Notes: generated from the sequence alone by a model not told the origin. Counted from the first letter of the stretch, positions 42,024 through 50,818 are shown. The stretch is DNA of 64,000 bases from Mucilaginibacter mali (GCF_013283875.1 NZ_CP054139.1:2232001-2296000), one strand, 5' to 3'. Translations and numbers: made by a program.

Positions 42024-43199
42024 TTATGATATTTGTTTAAACGCTTCAGCAAAGGCCTCCATCTCGTCCATGCGGCCAATGCTTACACGGCAGTAATCTT
42101 TGCCATTCATTTTCCATGGGCGCACGCTTACGCCCCGGTTGTTCAGCTCCTGTACAAAGCGCTGGGCCTCCATTTTAACAGGGAAAAGCACAAAGTTGGC
42201 CGATGAAGGAATATAATCGTAACCCTCCTTCTTCAATACAGAATACAGATACTCTTTAGAAGCCAGGGTCTTCTTCAAGGCATCCTGCAAAAAATCGGTC
42301 TCCTGGTAAGCGGCTATCGCGGCAGCTATAGTAAGCGCGTTAAGGCTCATTACGCCGGTAGCGTAACCGCTTAGCGTACGCGCTGTTTGTGGCTGCGCGA
42401 TGATATAGCCACAACGCAAACCAGCAAAGCCATACAATTTAGAGAAAGTGCGGGCCACGATAATGTTACTGCCTTTCTTCACCATATCTATCATGGTAGC
42501 GCTTTTCGGGTCGGGCATATAATCGATGTAGGCTTCATCAACAAAAACCATGGTCTTTTTACTTACGCGTTCGCAAAAATCCTTTAGCTTTTGGGTATCT
42601 ACTACGGTAGCTGTAGGATTGTTAGGGTTACAGATATACACCAGGCCTGTATTGGCATTTACTTTAGCTTCCATGGCATCCAGGTCGAGTTTATAATCGG
42701 ATGTCATGGGCACCTTTACCCATTTAGAGCCTAACCGCTCGGCGTGCGATGGCAGGTCATCGTACGATACCTCGCCCGAGATGATCTCCTTGCCACCCAT
42801 GCCATAAAATGTACCGGCCGCAGCCAGTATCGGGGTCGAACCGGCATCCATCAGGATGTTTTGCGGGGTAACGCCCTCGTGTTCGGCAATCTTCATCATC
42901 AGCGTGCGCGTATTGGCAAAAGGATACTGATAGCTGGTATCAATGGCTTCCTGTATGGCCTTCTTTGCGGCAGCTGATGGCCCGAACGGGTTCTCGTTAG
43001 CCGAAAGACGCGCCTTCATTACCGGTGGCGCCTGTAATATGGCCTCCCGGTCGGTAAGACAGCTATTTAAAGGGCTTGCTAAAGATTGCTTAAGCGGCAT
43101 TGCCGATAGTTTTTCTAAAGTTCCTGATGCAACAGCCAGTCCCCCGGCCATTAAAGCGCTGGTTTTTATCCAGTTTCTGCGATTGAGTGAGGTAGCCAT
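42024..43199 (-). CDS. Tat-exported HisC-like PLP aminotransferase
   Basis: A 391-aa fold-type I aminotransferase. The N terminus has a twin-arginine signal (LNRRNWIKTSALMAGGLAVASG), then a normal histidinol-phosphate-aminotransferase-like body. It carries ARLSANENPFGPS, the PLP-contacting DEAYIDYMP, the Schiff-base Lys in ARTFSKLYGFAGLR and the C-terminal Arg in GKDYCRVSIGRMDE. Export of a folded PLP enzyme to the periplasm is unusual and argues against a role in histidine synthesis. It lies 34 bp downstream of a Tat-exported amine oxidase on the same strand. Confidence 0.88.
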   Translation of the reverse strand: MATSLNRRNWIKTSALMAGGLAVASGTLEKLSAMPLKQSLASPLNSCLTDREAILQAPPVMKARLSANENPFGPSAAAKKAIQEAIDTSYQYPFANTRTLMMKIAEHEGVTPQNILMDAGSTPILAAAGTFYGMGGKEIISGEVSYDDLPSHAERLGSKWVKVPMTSDYKLDLDAMEAKVNANTGLVYICNPNNPTATVVDTQKLKDFCERVSKKTMVFVDEAYIDYMPDPKSATMIDMVKKGSNIIVARTFSKLYGFAGLRCGYIIAQPQTARTLSGYATGVMSLNALTIAAAIAAYQETDFLQDALKKTLASKEYLYSVLKKEGYDYIPSSANFVLFPVKMEAQRFVQELNNRGVSVRPWKMNGKDYCRVSIGRMDEMEAFAEAFKQIS

Positions 43200-43233
43200 G
43201 TGTTTAGTTTTTTGTTTGTTCAGTTAATATCGA

Positions 43234-44826
43234 TTATCCCTTTGCACCCTGTGCCGGGTATTTAATGCGTTGTTCGGTTATGCGCGCATGTAATGCCGCC
43301 ACAACGCTCCTCGCGGATTCGAAGGCACCCGCCATCCAGGCATTCAGGTAGGTTAAATGTTCGCCCGCGAAGTAGACACGCCCATCGGGTTTTAGCAGCG
43401 CTGGGTATTGGTTTTTACGGGCATCGGTGGTGTACTCGGCCCATCCGCCCAAATTGTATTTAGTTTTATGCCAGCTTACCGAGAACGATTTTTCAAACTC
43501 AGTATCATACTGCGGGTGTACCAGGCGGCCTTTTTCCAGCGCCAGTTTTTCACGGTCGGCATAGCTTAACTCGCCGGTGCGTTTAGCTTTATCGTTAAAG
43601 TTGTAGTAGCCGATCAGGATGCCCTTTTTACCCAGGTAATCGTAAGATGGGTAGAAGATCTGCGTCAGCTCGTTATTGGTATGGGTGATGCCGCCGTAAA
43701 TATGGTCGTCCTCTTCCCAAAAGCGGCGTTTAAATTGCAGACCGATCTTACCGGTCTTCATATAGTCGATATAATCGATCGCCCGGCTCACATCCGACGA
43801 AAAATTGTTATTGATATTACTTAGCACCGGCAAGGGCAATGTGCAGATACACATATCGCCGTTAAGGCTATGCATACCTTGCGCGTCCTTATATTCAATA
43901 GTTACGCCATTAGCTGTATTGGTGATCTTTGTTACCTCGGCACCCAGTTTCAGGCTTTGGGCAACCTTTTTCTCCAATGCCTTCGCTATCTGATCCATCC
44001 CGCCAACCGCCTGAAACATGGTCATCTGCAACTCGTAGGTGTATTCGGCCACATTATAAAAATCGGGGTCCATCAGGCCGGAGTGGATAATATCCGCCAG
44101 TTTATGCGGATCAGATATTTTGCCGGGCCTATCCCCGGCTCCTGGTGCTTCACTATAACCACGGCGGGCGGATGCTTTATAGAGTTTATCGGTGTCAAGA
44201 CCGCCCTCAGCGCGCAGGTATTCGATCACCTTTTCGGCATCCTCTTTGGTCAATGCTGCATCCAAATTGCCATGATCCATGGTTTTGGCCAGCATCTCGG
44301 TCATATAACCGCGGATATCGTTATGTACTTCACGTACGCGGACCTTTTTATTGGATAGCGGGCCTTTACCCTCTGCAAAATAATATGCCCCCTCATTTAC
44401 GTTATTATAAACCTGTATCGGTACGTTCAGTTCCTTACAATAATGGAGGGTTAGTTGATGGTGATGTGGTATCCGCGACGGGCCGGCGTTAAAATAAAGG
44501 CCATCATCAAAGTGCGCGGTGGCAATAGGTTTATCTGTTTCGGTATTGGTACTGCCATTGCGGATACTCCAGCACCGGCCACCGGCGCGCTGCCGGGCCT
44601 CTAATATGGTACAGGTGTAACCCAGTTTGGCCAACTCATAAGCGCTGGTCATACCGGCTAAACCACCACCCAATATAATGATATGCTTGCCTGCTACCCT
44701 GCCTTCAAGGTTAAAAGCGTGCGCGGGTGCGGCACGAAGCATGCCCAGGGCCATCATAGCCGGGTACGCGCCGCCTGCAAGCATCGCGCTCTTACCTAAA
44801 AAGTCTCGCCTGGATATTGTTTTCAA
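43234..44826 (-). CDS. Tat-exported FAD-dependent amine / L-amino acid oxidase
   Basis: A 530-aa flavin monoamine oxidase-family protein. It starts with a textbook Tat signal (ISRRDFLGKSAMLAGG). The FAD-binding glycine motif is HIIILGGGLAGMTSAYELAKLG, followed by LEARQRAGGRCWS. A substrate domain is in the middle and the C-terminal FAD segment is GRVYFAGEHLTYLNAWMAGAFESA, as in L-amino acid oxidases. It oxidises an amine or amino acid with O2 or a quinone as acceptor. It is the first gene of the pair with the aminotransferase and diverges from blaI. Confidence 0.9.
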   Translation of the reverse strand: MKTISRRDFLGKSAMLAGGAYPAMMALGMLRAAPAHAFNLEGRVAGKHIIILGGGLAGMTSAYELAKLGYTCTILEARQRAGGRCWSIRNGSTNTETDKPIATAHFDDGLYFNAGPSRIPHHHQLTLHYCKELNVPIQVYNNVNEGAYYFAEGKGPLSNKKVRVREVHNDIRGYMTEMLAKTMDHGNLDAALTKEDAEKVIEYLRAEGGLDTDKLYKASARRGYSEAPGAGDRPGKISDPHKLADIIHSGLMDPDFYNVAEYTYELQMTMFQAVGGMDQIAKALEKKVAQSLKLGAEVTKITNTANGVTIEYKDAQGMHSLNGDMCICTLPLPVLSNINNNFSSDVSRAIDYIDYMKTGKIGLQFKRRFWEEDDHIYGGITHTNNELTQIFYPSYDYLGKKGILIGYYNFNDKAKRTGELSYADREKLALEKGRLVHPQYDTEFEKSFSVSWHKTKYNLGGWAEYTTDARKNQYPALLKPDGRVYFAGEHLTYLNAWMAGAFESARSVVAALHARITEQRIKYPAQGAKG

Positions 44827-44971
44827 ATGAAATTGTGGTTTGGTACTGTTAAAGATAGCGTTTTGTATGATCTCAGTGCAATTGGTAACACTTTTTTTAG
44901 ATAATTGAAGAGAAACTTGTGCATAGTCTACTGATATTGTCGTATAAATAGGCGTATAAGCCTACATAAAA

Positions 44972-45002
44972 TTGATCTGTTAAAATTTGTTAAATAGTTT
45001 TG
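44972..45002 (+). promoter_or_regulatory. blaI promoter
   Basis: TTG at 44972-44974 and TAGTTTTG at 44995-45002 (exact TAnnTTTG) are separated by 20 bp. The predicted start near 45009 falls inside the BlaI-type operator, so repressor binding would block initiation. Confidence 0.75.
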
Positions 45003-45007
45003 TTTAT

Positions 45008-45022
45008 TACGAAACTTTCGTA
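45008..45022. promoter_or_regulatory. BlaI/MecI-type operator
   Basis: TACGAAA-C-TTTCGTA is a perfect palindrome with 7-bp arms placed just after the -7 box and 26 bp before the blaI ATG. This is the usual position for autorepression by a BlaI dimer. Confidence 0.75.
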
Positions 45023-45048
45023 GGTTTACATTGCAATCAAAACAGACA

Positions 45049-45411
45049 ATGGAAAAATTAACAATACAGGAAGAAGAAGCAATGCAGGCCATCTGGCAAA
45101 CAGGCGGTGGTATCATCAAAGATTTTTTAGATGTGATGAACGAGCCGGCTCCCCCCTACACCACCCTTGCATCAACTGTGAAAAACCTGGAACGCAAGAA
45201 TTTTGTAGCCAGCGAAAAACATGGCAATACCTATCGCTACAAACCAACCATTGTAGAAGCCGATTATAAAAAACGTTTCATGAACGGTTTTGTGAGCGAT
45301 TACTTCCAAAATTCGTACAAAGAGTTGGTTACCTTCTTCGCTAAAGAAAAGAAGATCAGCGCCAACGAACTGCAGGATATTATCAACCTTATCGAAAACA
45401 ATAAAAAATAA
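45049..45411 (+). CDS. blaI: BlaI/MecI/CopY-family winged-helix repressor
   Basis: A 120-aa winged-helix repressor (TIQEEEAMQAIWQTGGGII, YTTLASTVKNLERKNFVASEKHGNTYRYKP) with a C-terminal dimerisation helix region that is cleaved or released upon signalling by BlaR1. I chose the ATG at 45049 because the family N terminus begins there. An in-frame TTG at 45031 would add six non-conserved residues. It is 5 bp upstream of the blaR1-like gene. Confidence 0.93.
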   Translation: MEKLTIQEEEAMQAIWQTGGGIIKDFLDVMNEPAPPYTTLASTVKNLERKNFVASEKHGNTYRYKPTIVEADYKKRFMNGFVSDYFQNSYKELVTFFAKEKKISANELQDIINLIENNKK

Positions 45412-45416
45412 ACGCT

Positions 45417-47312
45417 ATGCCGGCCTTGTTTATTTACCTGATAAAAGTGAATGTAGCCCTGCTCATTTTTTGCGCCGGGTATTACGCTGTACTGCGCCAC
45501 CTTACCTTTTATAACCTCAACAGGATATACCTGGTAACGGCTATTGTTTTTTCAACGCTGTATCCCAGCGTCAACCTGTCGGATTTTCTGAACCGTCACG
45601 AGGAGATCTCGCGCCCGATACAGGTTGTCATCGTCAACTGGCAGGAACCGGTTAAATCTATAACCAAAACATTTTTGGGCCGCGATGTTTGGTTTTGGCT
45701 GCAGGCCGCTTTTTGGACGGGTGTTATCCTGTTCGCTATCAGGCTGGGGATGCAATTGCTTTCGCTGTATCGCCTGCATAAACGCTCGGAACCGGCGCAA
45801 TTGCACCACTATGTTATCAGGGTGATCAGGGGTAATATCAACCCATTCTCGTTTTGGCAAAGCATTTATATCAACCCGGATAATCACGATCCGCGCGAGT
45901 TGGATGCCATACTGGAACATGAGCACATCCATGTAAGCCAATGGCACACGCTGGATATACTGCTGGGCGAGATCAGCGCGATATTTTATTGGTTTAACCC
46001 CGGTGTATGGTTAATGAAAAGGGCCATCCGCGAGAATATTGAGTTTATAACCGATAATAAAATATTACAAAAAGGTGTCGATTGCAAAGCTTATCAATAC
46101 AGCCTGCTGAACGTAAACTTCGGCGCGCAGGGTAACGCGATAGTGAACCATTTCAACATCTCCACCATTAAAAAACGCATTATCATGATGAACGCTAAAA
46201 GATCTTCGAACGTAAACATTACCCGGTACCTGTTTTTGATACCTGCCGTAATGATGTTATTATTAGTATTTTCGGTATCGAAAGCTGAACTGAACAAAGC
46301 GGTAAAGACCACCAGCGCGCATATGATGCGCACTTTTAAAACGGTAATCACCAAGATAGACCTGCTACCCGGTAATGAAGAAAACACCGCGGCAGTTACC
46401 CGCGAGCCATCGCCGGTATTAAGCGCAGTAAGCACCATACGTTTCGACTCGGACACTACACCTGTAAAAGCAACCGAACGTACACTTTTTGCCGACACTG
46501 GCAGAAAAATAACCCTTAAACTCAAGGGTGGCAATAGCGACGAGCAACCGGATATTTATTTAGATGGAGTTAAGATGAGCCCCGATGCTTTAAGTAGTAT
46601 AAACTCCGAAAGCATTTCTAATATTAATGTAATTAAAAATTCGACCAGCGCGCCGCATGGTGTTATACGGATTGTTACCAAAGGACATGAAGATAAAGAT
46701 GTAACCGGACATTTCTTGATAGACGGACATATATTAATAGACACTACGCCGGTAAACATTAAAGGCAGGATTAACGCCATAAGTTTAACTAAACCCGTTG
46801 AAGGGCTGATGATAGACGGCAAGCCAAACGAGGAAGTGATCGTAACCGGTTACTCATCGCGAAATATCACCAAAGTGCGCCTGAACGGTAAGGACGTACC
46901 GGCATCGGATGTACATAATGTGCAGGTTAAAGGCGACTCGATAAAAGCGCTGATGATCGCCTCTAAAACTGGCGCCCGGACGGTGGGTGGTACGCAGATA
47001 TATAGTTTAAAAAAGGCCGATGGTAAAAACAGCCTCGATTCGGTAACTGTGAGGAATGTGGTTGGTATATCAACAAGGTCGGCACAGCTAAAACCTGGAA
47101 ACGCCTTTGCTTTTAGCACAGCGCCTGTTACTATTGATAAACTTTCGGAATTGCTGATTATTTTGAACGGCAAGGAAATTACCCAAAAGCAATTCAAAAA
47201 AGTATCAGCCGGTGATTTGGAAAGTGTGACTGTATTAAAGGATGCGGCCGCTATTGCCAAATATGGCGATAAAGGCAAAAAGGGCGTACTGATCGTAACC
47301 ACTAAAAAATAG
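45417..47312 (+). CDS. BlaR1-like M56 metallopeptidase with plug-like C-terminal repeats
   Basis: A 631-aa membrane sensor-protease. Helices lie at about residues 5-25, 35-50 and 90-115. The zinc site is His-168-Glu-169-x-x-His-172 in ILEHEHIHVSQW, with downstream RENIEFITD, and another helix is at about 265-285. The periplasmic C terminus (about 290-631) has no penicillin-binding domain. Instead it carries plug-like units: YLDGVKMSP...INVIKN...GVIRIVTK around 376-420, MIDGKPNEEVIVTG around 462-475, and LNGKEITQ...VTVLKDAAAIAKYGDKGKKG at the end. It should cleave BlaI on an unknown periplasmic cue. Confidence 0.88.
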   Translation: MPALFIYLIKVNVALLIFCAGYYAVLRHLTFYNLNRIYLVTAIVFSTLYPSVNLSDFLNRHEEISRPIQVVIVNWQEPVKSITKTFLGRDVWFWLQAAFWTGVILFAIRLGMQLLSLYRLHKRSEPAQLHHYVIRVIRGNINPFSFWQSIYINPDNHDPRELDAILEHEHIHVSQWHTLDILLGEISAIFYWFNPGVWLMKRAIRENIEFITDNKILQKGVDCKAYQYSLLNVNFGAQGNAIVNHFNISTIKKRIIMMNAKRSSNVNITRYLFLIPAVMMLLLVFSVSKAELNKAVKTTSAHMMRTFKTVITKIDLLPGNEENTAAVTREPSPVLSAVSTIRFDSDTTPVKATERTLFADTGRKITLKLKGGNSDEQPDIYLDGVKMSPDALSSINSESISNINVIKNSTSAPHGVIRIVTKGHEDKDVTGHFLIDGHILIDTTPVNIKGRINAISLTKPVEGLMIDGKPNEEVIVTGYSSRNITKVRLNGKDVPASDVHNVQVKGDSIKALMIASKTGARTVGGTQIYSLKKADGKNSLDSVTVRNVVGISTRSAQLKPGNAFAFSTAPVTIDKLSELLIILNGKEITQKQFKKVSAGDLESVTVLKDAAAIAKYGDKGKKGVLIVTTKK

Positions 47313-47355
47313 CGGTAAAGCTTAATTTTTCAACCTAAAACAAGCCAAAAATCTG

Positions 47356-48354
47356 ATGAAAGGATATTTGATGGGATTGCTATGCCTTGTAACGGACACA
47401 GTCGGCGCGCAAAATTATACCATTACCTTTAAAACAAGAGATGCGGATAGCACTAAGCGCCTGCGGATAGCCATGCCGGTTGGCGGTACAGCCTTCCCGG
47501 TGCAACAGGTTTATAATTTAAGCACCGGCAGCCCTCAGAAGATTGTTAACAACGCTACAGTTCCCGGTTGCATACAGGTTTATTACGGCAAAAGTTACCT
47601 TTTTTTCATCGAGCCTCAAAAGAGCTACACCATTACCTTTGAAGATCAGTACGCGCAACAGCCATTCACGTTTACAGGCGATAATGCGGAGGGACAATAC
47701 CTGTTAAACAAACTCCAGCACGCTGATTATCAAAGCAAAGGCGACGCTTATATAGCTAAAGATAGCATATTCGCAAACGTGCAAGCCAGCATTAATAACG
47801 ATGAAACAGCCGAGCGTGAACAATACACCACATTGCTGAAGCAAAAAAAGATAAACGATACCTTTTACCAGTTCGCCGTAAACGAGGGCGCCTATTATTA
47901 TGCCTCCGTGCTGGCATCTATCATCTTTACCAAAAACGATCACAAAGAGTTTACCGATGCCTGGCCAAACTTGTTTAAGGCGCATAGCTTAACAGATCCA
48001 AGGGCCTTGGCTAATACCAGTTTTTACGATTATGCCGATCAGTACGCTGGTTACTATAAAACATCGTACTACCGCAAGATCACCAATACAGTTAAGCGTT
48101 TCGATATTCGTAAATCCAACGATTACCTGGTAGACTGGTACCACAAATACGCCGATAACCTGCCCGAACCGGCAAGAGAGTACCAGTTGGCCCGCTTCCT
48201 AAGCCGGTTTATTAATATGAAAAAGTACGAGCCAGAACTGGTTGAGCTATATACCGATTTCAATAAACATTATCCCCAAAGCATTTACGATAGCCATCTG
48301 AAACCTGGCATAAATGAGATCATCGCCTTTCATCAAAAAGCCAAAGCAGGTTAA
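47356..48354 (+). CDS. Secreted protein of unknown function in the BlaI/BlaR1 operon
   Basis: A 332-aa exported protein (signal peptide about residues 1-18, ending VGAQ). The N-terminal 110 residues are beta-rich (YTITFKTRDADS, YFLFIEPQKSYTITFED-like) and recall the DUF4369 region that precedes thioredoxin in TlpA-like proteins. The rest is helical and there is no CxxC thioredoxin motif. It is 43 bp after the blaR1-like gene and ahead of the operon terminator, so it is likely a regulated target or accessory of this sensor. Confidence 0.7.
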   Translation: MKGYLMGLLCLVTDTVGAQNYTITFKTRDADSTKRLRIAMPVGGTAFPVQQVYNLSTGSPQKIVNNATVPGCIQVYYGKSYLFFIEPQKSYTITFEDQYAQQPFTFTGDNAEGQYLLNKLQHADYQSKGDAYIAKDSIFANVQASINNDETAEREQYTTLLKQKKINDTFYQFAVNEGAYYYASVLASIIFTKNDHKEFTDAWPNLFKAHSLTDPRALANTSFYDYADQYAGYYKTSYYRKITNTVKRFDIRKSNDYLVDWYHKYADNLPEPAREYQLARFLSRFINMKKYEPELVELYTDFNKHYPQSIYDSHLKPGINEIIAFHQKAKAG

Positions 48355-48428
48355 AGCAACGAAAACAAGATAGCGGATGATTACCTATCTGAATCCATTT
48401 GAGTTTCATGTTCAGTTAAATAGTTAGA

Positions 48429-49514
48429 TCAACTGGCTTCGGCCAGTTTTTCTGTTTCAAGCAGGTGTAGTAATGCCTTTTCGGCGGTATTCAGTTCGGC
48501 TGCCTTAATATCCTGGTGCCCATCAATCGCTTCAAGATACCTGAACAGGTGTCCCTCCTCATAAGTTTTTATTACCGTTGGATGCACGTAGTATTTTTTG
48601 CAAACCGTGCGCGTATTACCCAGGTTAAGCGCCACCTCATCAAGCACGCTGACGATCTTCTTTTTACATTCGGATACGGTATCAAATTCGCCGGCCTCCT
48701 TAAAGGCATACAGCGCGCTCACACTGCCGGCCCAGGTACGGAAATCCTTGGCGGTATAGTCCTCCCCTGTTATCTCCTTTAAATAATTATTCACGTCGCC
48801 CGATCCAACCGAACAGCGCTCGCCATCGGCATTATAATACTGAAACAACTCCTTGCCGGGGATATCACGGCACTGCTTCACCAGCCGGGCCATTTTGCGG
48901 CTTTGCAGGCTCACTTTATGGAAAACGCCTTTTTTGCCCTTAAACTCAAAATTGATCTTAGCCCCATCAACTTTTACGTGCTTATTCATCAGCGTAGTTA
49001 AACCGAATGAGCCATACAGTTTTTTATACGATTCGTTCCCTACCCTGATGCTGGTCAGTTCCATCAGTCGCACAATGAGTGCCACCACTTTTTCATGATC
49101 CAGATTATGCCGGTTCAGGTCTTTATCTACCTGCTGCCTGATGGCCGGCAAAGCAGCCGCGAAGCTTTGCAGGCGGTGATATTTAGATTGGTTGCGGATC
49201 TGGTTCCAATGCGGATGGTAGCGGTATTGCTTACGCCCGGCGGCATCTGTGCCGGTAAATTGCAGGTGGCAATTCTCTTTCGCCGAGATCCAAACATTGG
49301 TATAAGCTGGCGGGATCACCAGCTTTTTGAACCGGTTGACCAACTCCTTGTCCTTAACCAGCTTACCATCAGCATCGTAAAAGGCAAAACCACTGCCTAG
49401 TTTTTTACGGGTGTAGCCCGGTGTGCTGTCGGCACAATAACAAAGGCCAACGGCTTTAGCGGTTACTTTAGGGTCGCGGCCTATCTTCTCAAGTTTTTTT
49501 AACAGGCGGTTCAT
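48429..49514 (-). CDS. Eukaryotic-type DNA topoisomerase IB
   Basis: A 361-aa type IB topoisomerase. It includes the N-terminal DNA-binding part (YTRKKLGSGFAFYDADGK, PPAYTNVWISAKENCHLQFTG-like) and the catalytic domain with Arg in SIRVGNESY, KGKKG Lys, DFRTWAGS and the nucleophilic Tyr in TVCKKYYVHP. It relaxes supercoils of both signs. I chose the ATG at 49514 over a TTG 15 bp upstream. The 3' end of its coding sequence contains a UUCG terminator serving the opposite strand. Confidence 0.92.
   Translation of the reverse strand: MNRLLKKLEKIGRDPKVTAKAVGLCYCADSTPGYTRKKLGSGFAFYDADGKLVKDKELVNRFKKLVIPPAYTNVWISAKENCHLQFTGTDAAGRKQYRYHPHWNQIRNQSKYHRLQSFAAALPAIRQQVDKDLNRHNLDHEKVVALIVRLMELTSIRVGNESYKKLYGSFGLTTLMNKHVKVDGAKINFEFKGKKGVFHKVSLQSRKMARLVKQCRDIPGKELFQYYNADGERCSVGSGDVNNYLKEITGEDYTAKDFRTWAGSVSALYAFKEAGEFDTVSECKKKIVSVLDEVALNLGNTRTVCKKYYVHPTVIKTYEEGHLFRYLEAIDGHQDIKAAELNTAEKALLHLLETEKLAEAS
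48431..48451 (+). terminator. UUCG-loop terminator of the blaI operon, inside the topoisomerase coding end
   Basis: AACTGGC (48431-48437), loop TTCG, GCCAGTT (48442-48448), then a run of T to 48451. It terminates plus-strand transcripts from blaI-blaR1-47356 yet lies within the last codons of the convergent topoisomerase gene. Confidence 0.85.
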
Positions 49515-49559
49515 ATTGTTGATGAACAATAATTGGGTGTTTAAGGTTTTATTGTTAGT

Positions 49560-49679
49560 GGCAATTTAACCACAAAGCCCACAAAGAGAGGAAGCACAAA
49601 GTTCACAAAGCTTTTATAAAGTGTAATGAGCCTTTGTGAACTTTGTGAAAACCTTAGTGTACTTTGTGGTTAAATTGCC
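49560..49679. repeat. 120-bp palindromic element with 18-bp terminal inverted repeats
   Basis: GGCAATTTAACCACAAAG (49560-49577) is the exact reverse complement of 49662-49679. An inner 16-bp pair (49595-49610 with 49632-49647, ACAAAGTTCACAAAG type) is also exact. The repeated ACAAAG words make it a very regular foldback. It sits in the upstream gap of both the topoisomerase and the aldo/keto reductase genes and has no coding content. Confidence 0.85.
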
Positions 49680-49761
49680 CCTAATGCCTCAAGTTTTACC
49701 TTTTATTGACCATTATTAATCTTAAAACACCCAACTTCATATTTACATCAACTAAAATTCT

Positions 49762-50778
49762 ATGAAATACAACTTTTTAGGTAACACCGGGCTGTTAGTG
49801 TCCGAATTATGTTTTGGCACCATGACTTTTGGCGGCAGCGAGGGTATGTGGGGCGCCATCGGCAAAATACAGCAGGATGAGGCCAACGACCTGATCAAAA
49901 CCGTTGTAGATTCTGGTATTAACTTTATCGATACCGCTAACGTTTACTCATTCGGGCTTTCAGAAAGCCTGTTGGGACAATCGATAAAAACCCTTGGCCT
50001 AAACCGCGATGAGTTGGTTATTGCCACCAAGGTGCGCGGTAAAATGAGCGAGGGGAAGAACGATATCGGCCTGTCGCGCTTCCATATCTTCAATTCGGTA
50101 GACCTGAGTTTAAAGCGCTTGCAGCTTGATCATATCGACGTGCTGTATGTGCACGGCGTTGACAAGCGCACACCAGTTGAAGAGATCATGCGTTCGCTAA
50201 ACGATATCGTAATGACCGGAAAGGTACGTTACGTAGCCGTTTGCAACTGGCCGGCCTGGATGGTGATGCAAGCCAATGGCATTGCCGAAAAGAACGGCTG
50301 GCATAAGTTTGTAGGCATGCAGTATTACTACTCGCTGGCAGGGCGCGATATCGAGCGTGAGGTATTGCCCTTGGCCATTGATCAAAGCATTGGCGTAATG
50401 CCTTGGAGCCCGCTGGCCGGAGGCTTTCTATCAGGCAAGTATACCCGCGATACCGAAAAAGCAGGCGACTCGCGCCGCGACGTGTTCGACTTCCCTCCTG
50501 TTAATAAGGATAAAGCTTACGATATTATTGATGTGATTGCCGAAATAGGCAAGGCGCACAATACATCGGCGGCACAAATTGCCCTGGCATGGGTAAGGCA
50601 TCAGCAGGGAATTACCAGCACCATCATTGGCGCTAAAAACACGGCCCAATTGCTGGATAACATCAAATCCACAGAAGTTGAGCTTTCGACAGATGAACTA
50701 AAGCGAATTAACGAAGTAAGTGCGCTGCCAAAGGAATATCCCGGCTGGATGGTAGAACGCCAGAATGAGGGACGATAA
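49762..50778 (+). CDS. Aldo/keto reductase (second, AKR/Tas-like)
   Basis: A 338-aa TIM-barrel oxidoreductase with the tetrad in NFIDTANVYS (Asp, Tyr), IATKVRGK (Lys) and DVLYVHGVD (His). SPLAGGFLSGKY and TSTIIGAKNTAQLLDNI form the cofactor end. It is only moderately similar to the aldo/keto reductase at 34.8 kb (for example, a different insertion GGSEGMWGAIGK after the first strand). Substrate unknown. It is a single gene followed by a hairpin. Confidence 0.92.
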   Translation: MKYNFLGNTGLLVSELCFGTMTFGGSEGMWGAIGKIQQDEANDLIKTVVDSGINFIDTANVYSFGLSESLLGQSIKTLGLNRDELVIATKVRGKMSEGKNDIGLSRFHIFNSVDLSLKRLQLDHIDVLYVHGVDKRTPVEEIMRSLNDIVMTGKVRYVAVCNWPAWMVMQANGIAEKNGWHKFVGMQYYYSLAGRDIEREVLPLAIDQSIGVMPWSPLAGGFLSGKYTRDTEKAGDSRRDVFDFPPVNKDKAYDIIDVIAEIGKAHNTSAAQIALAWVRHQQGITSTIIGAKNTAQLLDNIKSTEVELSTDELKRINEVSALPKEYPGWMVERQNEGR

Positions 50779-50818
50779 GATAGAATCAAGAATATAGATT
50801 CAAGAGACAAGACTATAA

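Noticed and set aside
42024..43199. Assignment as hisC of the histidine pathway
   Set aside because: The protein carries a Tat signal and is next to an exported oxidase, and no other his gene is near.
46094..47302. Antisense frames of 146, 88 and 150 aa inside the blaR1-like gene
   Set aside because: Mirror images of the plug-like coding region; no independent support.
49560..49679. CRISPR-like reading of the repeated ACAAAG words
   Set aside because: The words form an inverted, not a direct, array with no regular spacers, and no cas genes are present.
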